A stretch of DNA of 64,000 nt from Symbiodinium natans (GCA_905221605.1 CAJNDS010002148.1:317046-381045), one strand, 5' to 3'; shown: positions 11,276 to 23,058, numbered from the stretch's first letter. Numbers and translations are program-made. The notes: generated by a model not told the origin, from the sequence alone.

Positions 11276-11657
11276 TATTATTGGCCCATCAGCGACTTCC
11301 CAGCCTTGAAAATTCGATAAAAGCTGGGGGGGACTTTCACGGAACACCGAGCTGCGCACAAAACCCTGTGGAAGGACCCCCCCTTTTCTCGATTTTTTTT
11401 CATCGGCGATGCAGTGCTTTGGGCCCTGATCCAGGGGTAGTCTAGGGCTTCTCTGTGTTCCTGGAGTAATGTCTAGGGATGTATAGGTAGCCAAAGACCC
11501 TCCCAGCCCCTGAAAATTCGATAAAAGCTTGGGGGTACTCTCACGAAACACTGAGCCACGCACCTGAACCTCTGACCCCCCCCTTCTAAATCTTGAATTT
11601 CTCGGTAGTAGTCGTAGTAGTACTACTACTAGCAGTAGTAGCAGTTAATAGTAATAA

Positions 11658-11743
<86 letters not shown>

Positions 11744-12141
11744 TATTATTGGCCCATCAGCGACTTCCCAGCCTTGAAAATTCGATAAAAGCTGGGGGGG
11801 ACTTTCACGGAACACCGAGCTGCGCACAAAACCCTGTGGAAGGACCCCCCCTTTTCTTGATTTTTTTCATCGGCGATGCAGTGCTTTGGGCCCTGATCCA
11901 GGGGTAGTCTAGGGCTTCTCTGTGTTCCTGGAGTAATGTCTAGGGATGTATAGGTAGCCAAAGACCCTCCCAGCCCCTGAAAATTCGATAAAAGCTTGGG
12001 GGTACTCTCACGAAACACTGAGCCACGCACCTGAACCTCTGACCCCCCCCCTCTAAATCTTGAATTTCTCGGTAGTAGTCGTAGTAGTACTAGTAGCAGT
12101 AGTAGCAGTAGTAGCAGTAGTAGCAGTAGTAGTAGTAATAA

Positions 12142-12195
<54 letters not shown>

Positions 12196-12199
12196 CAGC
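10761..12199 (+). repeat. Three tandem copies of a ~450-540 bp unit, each ending in a TAG array
   Basis: Units start near 10761, 11300 and 11770 with CAGCCTTxAAAATTCGATAA. Each has a second internal half-unit (10960, 11505, 11977) with CAGCCCCTGAAAATTCGATA, then TCTTGAATTTCTCGGTAGTA leading into a trinucleotide array. Copies 2 and 3 are closest to each other. Confidence 0.9.
11064..11275 (+). repeat. (TAG)n microsatellite, longest copy
   Basis: About 70 TAG units with a few interruptions. Related arrays close the next two tandem units at 11607-11742 and 12073-12198, getting shorter along the window. Poly-Ser, poly-Tyr and poly-Thr frames here are artefacts. Confidence 0.95.
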
Positions 12200-12501
12200 A
12201 GAATCCAAGCCCTGCCACTTTGACGGGTCTTCCCCCTTGTGATCCCCCCCCTCCCTAAATATCCTAATCATGCGCAGGATCTGGAGCGCCTGGAGATCCG
12301 GCCGTGGTGGAAGGTGTTGCGGGATGAGACTCTGGAGTCCGCAGCTGCTTGCGGGACGAATGCCTTGCGACGCAAGCTGTGCCCGCCTTGTGCAGTGCTG
12401 CTGGATTGTTTGTATTGTATGTGTAGGGATGCCAGTCTGTTCTAAGTTTCGTAAGACCGCGGAACCATTATCCACAGCAGACGCCAAGGCGGCATTGTCA
12501 G

Positions 12502-15500
12502 GACAACTCCTCGCTCTGGTCCGCCTTCCTGTCCCGCATGGATGTCGACAGCCGGAGACATTTCAGCAAAGTGAGCTGTGCGGAGCTTGCAGCAGTTGTC
12601 CGCTTCATGAGGACGCCTGGGTCCAATGCCGACGCGTGGCTGGACATGTCTGCGGAAAGAAAGCGAACATTTGTGCCAGATGATGCTGTGCAAGAGCTCA
12701 AGGCGCTGACGCCGGAGGAGCGTGGTATCTGGTCGCTTTGCCTTGGCGCCTGTGGTCTCCATGAACTTCAGACCCCAGGCGTTGCTGAGCACCTAGAGCC
12801 TAGCCATGAGGATTTGTGGGAAGATCTGTGCCGCTGGCTTCCCGCATTCCCCATCGCGGCCAAGCTACCATGGAAGCTTGAAGAGGTCGGACCAAGCGTC
12901 GCTGTGCCGGTCAAGCAGGAGATGCATGTCAAGCAGGAGATGAAGGACGGGCTCAGGTTTCAGTGCTAGGAAGTTGTACGCTTGTGTGGTGCTTATATAG
13001 GATTTTGTACTTGGGTTGCAGTTTTGCTACCATGGAAGCTTCAATGTGTAGGTGATGGGTTGCGAGGAGCTGCGGATGTCAACACCCAGGGTGGGCGAAA
13101 CCCTGCGGGCACCAGTGAAAGCAGAACCGTCGTCTGCAGTGACGACACGCCGGCCAGCATCGCCTATGACACCTCCGAGGAAGCAGGCAAGAAGATCTTG
13201 TGCCGACACCAACGTCTCTTCGCCAAAGGTCGCCAAAGCAAGTGCCGCAAACTCGAGGACCGGCGCGCCCAAGCTAGCGCTCCTGGGATCAGAGGTGGAA
13301 GCCTTGCTTCTGCGCGGTGTTAAGGCCGAGCCCTTCAGCAAAGCCCAGATGAGCTACGCGCAGGTGGTGAAGCTATCCTGCAGGGTTGCAAAGGCACACT
13401 TCTCCGACTTCTGGCCAGGGTCTGTTGCGATCGTGGTGGCCGGTGCTGAGGAGCGCGTGCGGTCACTGACTTGGCAATGGGGTGCCAGCTGCTTGGCCAG
13501 CATTGTGTACTCGCCCCATCACTGGGCGCTGGCTGCCTTCACAAGCTCCGAACCAGCGCAAGCAGTATTTTACGATGGCTTGGGTGGGGCTGAGAGCAAG
13601 ACATGCATGGACATGGCGGTGGCCTTCTGCCAACACGCTCACGAGATTGGCTGGCTCCCCACTGTGCCGGCCATACAAGAAGCACGCTGCCCTGCGCAAC
13701 GTGACACGTGGTCATGTGGCCACAGGGTTGGCCTTGTCCTCAACTATGTCTTGGAGCGCTTTGCGAACAGCAAGGTCTTGCCCACAGCTGTGCCAGAAGC
13801 TATCTGCTCAGAGGATCAGTTGGACAATTTGCTCGAGCTTTCGAGAAAGGCGGCGAGACCAGCAACCGAAACACCTTCAGATGCTGCTGCCTCTGTGTCC
13901 AAGAAAGCAAAGACTGAGCATGTGAAGCCCACTCCGGCCCAGCCCATGAGCCTCAGCCCCACGGAAGGCGTCCCTCGGAAGCAGCACCTCGAGCGATCGC
14001 CCGCTGACACAGACATGAGCACGCCTCGTGCCACGGTCAGCCGCAGTTCGGGCAGCAAAGCAGGGCTGGCCCCGACTGGTGGAGGCCGTGCGCCCAAAGC
14101 CAAAAAGCGTGACCAGTCGAAGAAGGCCACCGATGCACGTGCCACAGCATTGCAGGCACTTGCAGCTGTGGAAATCGACCATACCACTTTCCAGAAAGAG
14201 CATGCCCAAGAAAAAGCTGCGGCCGCGGCGGGGCACTGGCAGGCTTTCCTGGAGGCAGTGGCAATGCCGGAGCGCTTGGTGGACTGCCTTGTTTGTGCTG
14301 AGCTGCGGCGCCGAGCGTTGAAGCCTGATCAGGAAGGGGGCAAGCAGGCGGGGCAGCCGGCGAGGGACGGGTCAGATGCTCTGGTTGGTCTAAACGCGCT
14401 GGATGAGCCGGCGGCGCCTGCTTTGAAGCCTGCAGCCAAAGGCAGGCCCAGGAAAGACGCGGCGCTCTTTGACATCCACCGGTGGATCCGTGTGAACCGC
14501 CCCGGCATTTACAGCATGACCCCTGCCTCATACTCCGCCAAATGCACCTACCACTGCCACGCCTGTGACAAGAAGGTCAACTTCTGGTCGCAGCATAGCC
14601 TGTCCAAGATGAACGGTGCACAAGGCCATGAGTTCAGTGACCGGCATACGCGGGGCCTGGCAGCTTTAGAGAACGGCAGGAGGGAGTTCAATGAGGTTTG
14701 TGCTCCAGCTGCTGAGGTTGCTCCCCTGCAGGACGCAGAGGCGCCGAAGTGCTGCGGCATTTCTTTGGCAGAGGGTCCCGCTGCCGACTTGAGGGACAGC
14801 GTCCAGACCTTCATGTACTTCGGCCAACCGCGAACTCTCTTCAAGGACTCGGAGAAAGACCCGATGGCTGCTGTAACGTTGTGCATGCAAGGAGATGTGA
14901 TCCGAATCCAGGGCAAGGATTGCTTGGGCACAGCGGGCGGAACGTGCAAGAACTGCCGCCGGGCGTGTCTGCTCCCGTCATTTCGGAGCCACATCGCTAA
15001 GAAGGCTGCCTTCATTGACCAGGTGGTCTTTGCATGGAAGCTTTTCCATTGCGACGAGAAGCAGGCCATGCAGCATGCTGCCAAAATGCGCCGTGCCGAC
15101 TACGTCAGAGCGGAGCTTGCAGGCCTGGACGTGGAGGAGCTCATCGGCGGCAACCAGGACAAGTTGACGATTGCGCGGAACATCAGCCACCGAGCAGTGT
15201 GCATTCCAGTACATCGCCGCAGCGCTGCCCTGCAGCAGTTCCTGGACGGCTACCTGGTGCAAGCGCATCTCTTCCATGCAGATGGTGCCGAAGCATCTGC
15301 GCATGGCGCGCTTGCAGCTGCGCTCGGGAGCGCGGTCGCAGCTGGCGCCGTGCGTCAGCTAGACATCCGTCTCGCGGCCAAGATGGCATCGGGCGCTCTG
15401 AGGAAGGACTCGCTGATCCAGTCTTTGACTACAACCTTTCTGATGACATGCCAGCAGGCTATGGAACCGCGGCAACGTAGCCACTCCACTCGGCATGTTG

Positions 15501-18500
15501 ATCTAGACGCTCTTCAAGATGCGCTGTCCGTGCTTGGGCGTAGTGAACAAGTGGATCAGATGATGCAGCGATTCGGTCTCAACACCAAAGCCCTTCCCAA
15601 GGCGCCAATCGAGTCGCCGTGCCTTCCGAATGCATTTGTCAGTTTGCGAACAGACAAAGAACTGGCGTGCACAATCCAGCGCGGTCTCAGTCTACTCCGA
15701 CTCTGTGGTCAGAGAAGCCACGTTCTGATTGACGAGACCGTCTGGTGCCCGTCCTTTGAGCAGGTATCCTCCCTGAGGTCAACAGAATCTGGTGAGAAGG
15801 AGACGGCGTACGTAGGGGGCTGCTGGGATGCAGATGCGAAGGCAGACTACTCATATCTGCCCACGTCCCAGTATAAGGCTGCCGACTTGGTCAAGGACAC
15901 GCTTGAGTGTGCTGCATTCTTCTCTATTTCCTTTGCAAGGTTCAGGGTGTTCCAGTCGGACGTGTGAAGGGATGCTAAGGGATGTTAAGGGGACAGGTGG
16001 GAGGTGGCTGCGGCATGATGAGAGGGATTCGCGCAGCTACCTGTCAGGAGAAGCAGGCGCGGCTGACGCTCCATCTGGCCCTCAAGCGACCGGATTCTAA
16101 CCGCTACGTAGTGGACGCCCTCATTCTTCCCCGCCGTCAAGGAATATCATCTGCAGCTGAAATCCTGCAGCTGGTTGGAAAATTCCTCGCGGCAGCCACA
16201 GAGTGCAACAACGGCGTCCCTCCGGTCGGCGTGGCGTACGACGGGGCGTCGTGCAACTCAGCCATCAACAAGATGCTGAATGGCTTGATGAACGCGCAGG
16301 ACATGGCCGGGATCCCTTTCTTTGCCTCTTGCCGTGTGGAGACGCTGCAGCTCCGCTTTTGGCCGTACGGCCGGGTCGTCTTCTCCGAGCAAGAGGGGCT
16401 CTCTTACCCGATGGTTGGCTTCATCGACGGGCTGCACGTTCAGAAGCGGCTGAGCTTGCAGGCGTGCTGCGGCGCCAGATTCCTGGTGCACGGCTGTTTC
16501 TGGACCTCCCTCAGCTGCCAAATGCGCCATGGCATCGGGAGCAAGACTCATGGCTGTGCTGACACTCAGTCCGACAGGGCTGCCGTGGCTCGGCTGAGTC
16601 CAAGCTTCACACCTCGAAGTTGGGATGCCGCTGGAGCCCAGCTGCATTCTCTTTTCGGGTCCTTGGTTGCCGCGATATCGTCTGCAAGTCCGGCATTCAG
16701 CAAGAAGGAGTTAGCAGAGAGTGCACTGACGCTGCACTATTTGCTCCTCCTGCATTTGTGCCACAGCTGCGCCAGGTTTGGCAAACAGTACGCCACCTAC
16801 AGCATCTCGCTGACCACCGTCCGAAATTGCACGAGCTTGGCTTCTCATTGCTTGACGAGCTGCCAAACACATTGGGAGCCGCGTCTGTTACAGGAGGCAC
16901 CGATTGAATCGCACTTCGGCAGGTTGAAGAAGCATTGTGCAGGGGCCCCGGGCATCAAGGACTGCCTCTACGCAGTGGCCTTGGAGACCGCGCGGCAGCA
17001 GGAGCAGCTTCGCAAGATGGATGCAAAGTCACTCAACATGCAGCGGACGGCGCAGTCTCGAGATCCGCTCTCCGAGTCCGAGCTGCTGGAAGCGGGCTCC
17101 GCCGCCTTGGCAGCTGCCTGCCAGTTCCAGGCCCACCCCTCGCACCCCATGCACCCCCAATTGATCGCTGTACGTAATGGGTTTGGTGTTTCGCATGTTT
17201 CGCACAGTTACTTGTTTTAGGATCTTCCAGGCATACATACAGCAGGACGTGACCGCAGAGGACATCTATGGTCGCCTGAGGACGTGGTACCCGGCCGAGG
17301 GGAGCAAGCTTTTGTTTCAGAGGGATGCCGATCAGGACGAGCAGGAGGCAGACGACGACTTCATACCAGATTTGGACACGACCATGCAGGAGCTGACTGT
17401 GCGAGAGATGAAGCTGCTTGCTGCTGCCCGAAACAGTCCTGAAGATGCCGAGGCAGAGCAGGATCCAGGCACGCTGATCGAGAAGGTGGCCAGCCAAGCC
17501 ATGATGCGTGAATCTCTCCATGAGTTGCGGCAGAACCAATTCCTTGCAGGCGAGGGGACCGTGGAGCTGGACGAGGACACCGGCGACCATGGCCAGGCCA
17601 GCGTGGAAGAGATCGAGGACATGGCGACAACTGATCCCCTTCCGCTGGAGCGGGAGGAGCGGGATCCAACATCAGAGCAGCCGAAAACCCTGCGCGACAT
17701 TCTCACAGCTGCTACTGCCAAGAGAGAGTCCTGCTTCGACTTGCGCGAGGCTTCGGCGCAGGGGGCGGACGGCGCATTGCGAAGAGTCTCTTGCCTAGCT
17801 GGTCCGATACGGCACTTTGCCAAGTTTGTGCGGTTGGAGGAGGGCCTGTTGTCCCTTGCGTGGATCGAGCGGCAAAAGGCCCCAGAAGGCGAATGGAATC
17901 GGGCCGAGCACGAACTTGCCATGGCTCGTCTAGCTCAAGACTCCTCCAAGACACGTGTGGCTCGAGCAACCCTCTGGGCCGCCAGCGCTGCAAGTCTATG
18001 CCAGCAGGTGCTCGCCCGCAACCGGCAGGCGAGCGAGCAAGACCGTGGCCTGTTCCCCGTTGAGCTTTACCGCCCACCAGTGTCCATGAAGGATGCGAGC
18101 TTCCAGATCGTGCTTATCAAGGGTGCTGCTGCCAAAGCTGGGGCGGGAGACCGCAAGGTTGTGCCGTGCTGCGTCATGGCAGCTTTCAGGGGCTGCGCGG
18201 TGAGAACCAAATCCGCCGAGACTGTGATCAGGACCGGCAAGCCGAGCTCAGGCTTTCTGCAATCATCTTGCGCACGGATGATTCACGCGTCCGAGCTGGT
18301 GTTTGACACGAACACCCAACAGTACTGGACATCATCCTCGTCAGAACCCATCTTGTTCGATCCCGCTGGCTGCGTGCTGGGCGAGCTGACGGTGGCCAAG
18401 GCGTCCCGAGTGGGCATGAAGTTGGTGATCGAGCTCACGCCCGCAGCAGAGCAGGCCATGGCGAGCCTGCGAAAGCCGGGGGCAAAGCTGCCAGAACTTG

Positions 18501-18960
18501 CGCATCATGAAAAGGAGAGTGAGACCCTGCACAAACCTCCTGCAGAACAGCCGGATACCAACACGTTCACTGAAAGGAGCTTCTCGAAGGCGGCCTTGGC
18601 CACCAAGGTCCCCCTGTTCCTGGATGGCGTGCGACGTGCGCTTGAAAGGATGAATGTCGAGCTGGTGAATTCAGATGGCTACGTGATCCTGGGTGACCAG
18701 AGCAAGGCATGCTGGAGTGATCTCTGTCAGAGAACCGTGAGCTACCTGGCCAAGGAGTTCAAAGGCCTTGTCGTGTTGTGTACTGCGACATGCGACTCTG
18801 TGTCACCGAGCTTGTCGGTCATGTCTTTCCACCTAATCCCTCAACACATATGTCCTCGTGTGCTATGCGTGCCAGACTCCACTGGAGATGCTTTCAGCCG
18901 TGCCGTCTACTCGGCCGTGAAGCGCCTGGTGCCCGATCAAGATGCTGCTTCAGGCACGTG
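12502..18960 (+). CDS. Ulp1-like protease / DDE (P-element-like) transposase fusion, multi-exon
   Basis: Exons: 12502-12945 (next junction unresolved), from about 13052 or 13067 to 15961, 16048-17169, and from 17231; the last two introns are phase-0 GT-AG, 86 and 61 nt. Counting from the GTG at 13052, residues 130-240 fit a C48/Ulp1 cysteine protease: His157 (SPHHWAL), Asp175 (FYDGLGG), Gln216 and Cys222 (QRDTWSCGHR), with spacings close to Ulp1. Basic and Ala-rich linkers follow, then zinc-finger-like CHAC (~502-505) with later His residues, and CKNC (~632-635). A DDE-like core then runs LIDETVW (Asp codon 15731), VAYDGASCN (Asp codon 16240) and PIESHFGRLKKH (Glu codon 16906), recalling P-element/THAP9 transposases. 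The last exon is acidic, then a region I do not recognise, fading into poly-G after ~18960. The 3' end is uncertain; short introns may remain after 18768. Confidence 0.65.
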
Positions 18961-19081
18961 GTGGTGGGGGGGGGGGAAGGGCGGGGGGGGGGGGGGGGGG
19001 ATGTGTATGTCAGATGAGTGGGGAGGTGGGGGGGGTGGGGGGGGGGGTGGGGGGAAGCCGGGAAGCGCCAAGAAATCCTCA

Positions 19082-19390
19082 AACCCTGAACCCTAAACCC
19101 TTACCCTTAAACCCTGTTATAACCCCTTAAACCTGAAACCCTTCCCCATGCCGGAGGTACCTTGGACCTGCAACCCAACCCCCCCTTCTCGAGCCCAGAA
19201 CGGGGGGGTTGGGTTCTGGGATGTTCTGAAAGTTGGGGGGGGGGGGAGGGGGGGGGGTGGAGGCAGGGACCAGTCGTATGCAAAAAAAAAAGATGGTACA
19301 TGGTACAGGGGGAGGGGTGGCTGGGGGGTGGAGGGGGAGCTGGCGTAGCGGGGATGGGGGCAGGGACAGTCGTATGCCATACGACTTTGG
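19082..19390 (+). repeat. Dispersed direct repeat, copy 2 (with hairpins)
   Basis: Direct-orientation partner of 7146-7450. The hairpin stem is at 19172-19185 with 19202-19215, followed by G-rich tracts, a partial AGTCGTATGC near 19272, and the full 19 bp palindrome at 19368-19386. Confidence 0.85.
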
Positions 19391-19459
19391 AGGGAGGATA
19401 GGGAGGTCTCGAGCGTGGGGTTGAATCTGTGCGAGGCCCAACGATGCGAGTGATCATGC

Positions 19460-19803
19460 AGTTTTTTAATCTTGTGGCAAAGGCCACTCAGGCTTCTGTG
19501 TCTTTGCCAAGCGCGCCGAAGTAGGGATTTATAGCCGTGTAGTAGGGTTGAAGGCTTTCTGCAACCTCTCAGCTTTGAAAGTGTTCATGGTTTGAAGTTC
19601 GCGGTGTAGGGGTTGTGGGTTTATAAACCTTGTATGGTTCAGGCGCCTGCAAAGCACGGAGCAAGCTTTCAGCATCTGCAGGCAGTGACCTTCACGGAAG
19701 GGGTGGTTGTGAGGCACCCTGCAGCCTAGATGGGGCTTAAACTCACATCCCCCACCCGAAGACCCTATGGGGCTTAGGCTCACATCCCCCACCTAACCCC
19801 CTC

Positions 19804-19840
<37 letters not shown>

Positions 19841-20610
19841 ATGGGATGAAGGGGCCACGGACCACAACTGTAGCTCACTGTCCTGAAACTTTGAGGGCTG
19901 TCGCTGCAGATCTTTGACCTGCTCGAGACAAAAAACAAGTTGTACAAACATTTGCGGCCTTGGGGTACGGCCGGTGCTTCTGTCTCGCTTGTCTTAATAC
20001 CCGTGGCAAAGGCCGCCCGTGCTCCCTTGCCATTGCCAGGCGCGCCGAAGTAAGCGTTCTCAGCTCTTCACGGCTTAAGGGTTACGATTTATAGCCGTGT
20101 ATAAGGTTGAAGGTTTTCTGCAACCTCTCAGGTTTGAAAGTGTTCATGTTTTGACGTTCGCGGTGTAGGGGTTATGGGTTTATAGGCCTTGTGTAGTTCA
20201 GGCGGCCAGGGCCTGCAAAGCACGGAGAAGCTCTTTCAGCATCTGCAGACAGCGACCTTCACGCAAGGGGCGGTTGTGAGGCACCCTTCAGCCTAAATGG
20301 GGTTTAGGCTCACACCCCCCGCCCTAACCCCCTCTACCCCCCTCTTCCCAAAGGGATGATAGGGGCCACGGACCACAACTGTAGCTCACTGTCCTGAAAC
20401 TTTGAGGGCTGTCGCTGCAGATCTTTGACCTGCTCGAGACAAAAAACAAGTTGTACAAACATTTGCGGCCTTGGGGTACGGCCGGTGCTTCTGTCTCGCT
20501 TGTCTTAATACCCGTGGCAAAGGCCACCCGTGCTCCCTTGTGATTGCCAGGCGCACCGACGTAAGCATTCGCCGTTCTTCGCGGCTTAGGGGCTACGATT
20601 TATAGCAAGG
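19460..20610 (+). repeat. Tandem ~520 bp repeats
   Basis: Units starting near 19470, 19995 and 20510 share GTGGCAAAGGCC, GCCAGGCGCxCCGA, GATTTATAGC, GAAGGTTxTCTGCA and related blocks; the third is truncated at the right arm. A long poly-C run at 19808-19838 sits between units. Confidence 0.8.
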
Positions 20611-20865
20611 TTGAAGGTTGTCTGCAGCCAATGGCTTTCACACGCAGGATGGATCAGTGGCATGGAAAAAAAAATGACCAGCGACTCTGCCCATTGTTCG
20701 GTGCATGTTGAGAGCTCAAGAGAGTCCCCAGACCCCCCCCACGCACAGAGTGCCCCCCCCCCCCCCCGCACCAAGAAATTTCCCACCCCCCCCCCCCCCC
20801 CCCCCCTCCATTTATTTTCTTCTTCTCCAACCCCCCCCCCCACCTCCCCCCCCCTTAAGGGGGGG
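20611..20865. other. Poly-C rich spacer inside the right arm
   Basis: Unique sequence then poly-C runs (20733-20767, 20784-20806, 20829-20855). No gene seen. The left counterpart (2446-2600) is also homopolymer-rich but is not clearly homologous. Confidence 0.5.
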
Positions 20866-23058
20866 GGTATCCGGCGCCCCAGTGTCCGACGCCCGACGCC
20901 GGCGTCCGACACCCCTGTGTCCGACGAGCAACGCCGGCGTCCGAGACCCCTGTGTCCGACGCTTGTACATGTTTGCTTTACACTGGTGCTTCTCCGGGCC
21001 CTCCCCCCCACTTTTAGGGGCCTTAAGGCGCTCCAAGGGGGGCTTAGGGATCTTAAGGACCTTTAAGGACCTTAAGCGGCCTTTAGGGACCTTAAGACGC
21101 TTTAGGGACCTTAAGGGGCCTTGCGCTTAAGGGGCCTTCTCGGGAATTAAGGGGCCTTAGGGACCTTAAGGGGCCTTAGGGCCTTCGGAGGCCTTAAGTG
21201 GGGCCTATAGAAACTTCAAGAGACCTCAAGGGGCCTTAGGGCCTTAGGGGCCTGAAGTGATCTTAAGGGGCCGCAGGGGCCGTAGGGGCCTTGAGGCCTT
21301 GGCGTCTGAGGGGCCTTAACCCCGTACGCTCATGAAACTTGAAGCCAAAACGCGCAAGATTTTGATTGGGATCTATATCAGGTTTAAGACAGGGTCTACG
21401 GTTTCGCATGTAGGGTTCAGGCTTAACTCAGAGGTTTGATAGGGTTTAGGGTTTAGGCTTAACCAGAGGTTTACGGTGTAGGGTTCAGGGTTCATAGGGT
21501 TTAGGCTTAGGGTCTGCTGTCTGTCGCAGCTTGAAAGTGGCCTAGGTTCTACTGAGCTATCATTTCGGGGCGGGGCGCCCCAAAAATACTCATAAGTTAT
21601 CATTTCGGGACGGGGCGCCCCAAAATGTCCAGAAGTTATCATTTTGGAATGGGGCGCCGTTATTCTGTTACCGAATACATCACAAAATCACAGCTCGCAA
21701 GCAGTGTCCCCCTTAGTTCTTTGTTGACAGAAGAGGTCGCAAAATCACAAATCGCAAGCAGTTTCCCCTTAATTTTGTGTAGACTGTATCACAAAAATGA
21801 CATCGTGAGCAGTGCCCCCCCTTAGTTTTTGTTGAAATAGAGGTCCCAAATGACAAATCCAAAACAGTACCCTTTTTACAGAATACATCACTCAATGACA
21901 AATCGCAAGCAGTGTCCCCCTTAGTTTTTTTTGTTGAAAGAAGAGGGCCAAAATCACAAATCGCGCAAGCCGGGTTGAAGAGCCCCATGTAAATTTCGAA
22001 AGGGTTGGAAAGCCACGTATATTTTTCAAAATTTGGGCTGGGATGTTCTGATCGTTTTTCCAATGTACTCATAATGGTTGTACGAATACTTGTCAACCCT
22101 TATTAAGACTTATGAAGACTCACGAAGACTCATGAAGACTCATGGATACTCATGAATAGCATTCATGAAAAAAGAGGAACTCAACCCTAAACCCGCATCG
22201 GGTTTATGGGATTTAGGATTTAGGGGTTAGAATGTAGAGAGGTTGTGGGTTTAGCAGGTTTAGGATTTGGGGGTTCAGGGTTTAGGGGTTGAGGGTTTGG
22301 GGGTTTAGGGTGGGTTTAGGTGGTTTATGGTTTGGGGGGTTTAGATCGACTTGAAGCGGTTTGGGTAGGGTTTCAGGTTGAGGGATTATGGGGTTCAGTG
22401 TTTAGGGTGTCTAGTAGGGTTTCGGGGGTTCAGGATTTAGGGGGGTTTAGAGTTATGCAGTTTGGGGGTCTAGGGGGTTGAAGTTCAGGGTTCAGGGAGT
22501 TTAGAGAAGGTTTTAGGTTTAGGGTCTAGGGTTTAGGGTTCAAAGTTTATAGAGTGTTTAGGGTTTAGGTTGCAGGGGGTTGTAGGGTTTAGGTGTCTTA
22601 GGATTTAGGGTAGGGTCTGAGGGGTTTAGGGTTCAAGGTTTAGGGTTTAGGGGTTGAGGGGTTTAGGGGGTTTAGGGTTTTTGGGGGTTTAGGGTTTGGG
22701 GCGTTCGGGGGTTGCGGGGGTTTGGGGTTTAGGGTGCTTCCACTTAGGGTGTTTAGGGCTTGGGGTGTTTGGGGTGTTTATGGTCTATGGTGTTTAGGGG
22801 GCTTCGGGGTGTCTAGAGTTTAAGCCCTTAACCGGCAACCCAAACACTTAAACTCAAAATTCCGCGACAAACTTATTGAGCGTTTGATGGTTTACCTTTT
22901 TTGGTCGAAAGTACTGAGACAAATTGAATTTCTATTGATTTTTCATACTCTTCCCTATTGGTTTTGGTTTGTACTGTTATCGATGTTGATGACATGCTCT
23001 CTTTTGATTTCCATGGCCTCTTCCTATTGAGTTTCAGAGACAACAAAACACCTGAGGA
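20866..23058 (-). repeat. Right arm of long inverted repeat
   Basis: Reverse complement of 1 to ~2445, with the same blocks in mirror order. The similarity ends inward where the palindromic GTCCGAC repeat meets a poly-C/poly-G tract. Base 23058 matches window base 1, so the arm may continue rightwards; this cannot be judged without the sequence left of the window. Confidence 0.92.
22190..22830 (-). repeat. Degenerate TTTAGGG tract in right arm
   Basis: Mirror of the left-arm tract; reads TTTAGGG on the plus strand, the orientation of a right chromosome end. Shorter than the left copy by about 150 bp. Confidence 0.9.

Larger units (their letters stand above)
1..23058. mobile_element. Giant inverted-repeat element (putative DNA transposon), left end off-window
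   Basis: Positions 1 to ~2445 reappear in reverse complement at ~20866-23058; base 1 pairs with base 23058. Between the arms lie a transposase-like gene (12.5-19.0 kb) and a methyltransferase-like gene (7.5-9.8 kb), both on the plus strand, plus tandem repeats. Long terminal inverted repeats around a DDE-type gene are the expected layout of a cut-and-paste transposon, but 2.2-2.4 kb arms and a length of at least 23 kb are far beyond typical sizes. Because the window starts inside the left arm, the outer ends and any target-site duplication cannot be seen. An inverted segmental duplication that happens to enclose these genes is the alternative. Confidence 0.65.

Noticed and set aside
11050-12242. 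Long poly-Ser, poly-Tyr, poly-Val and poly-Thr open frames
   Set aside because: They are translations of the TAG trinucleotide arrays in different frames and strands.
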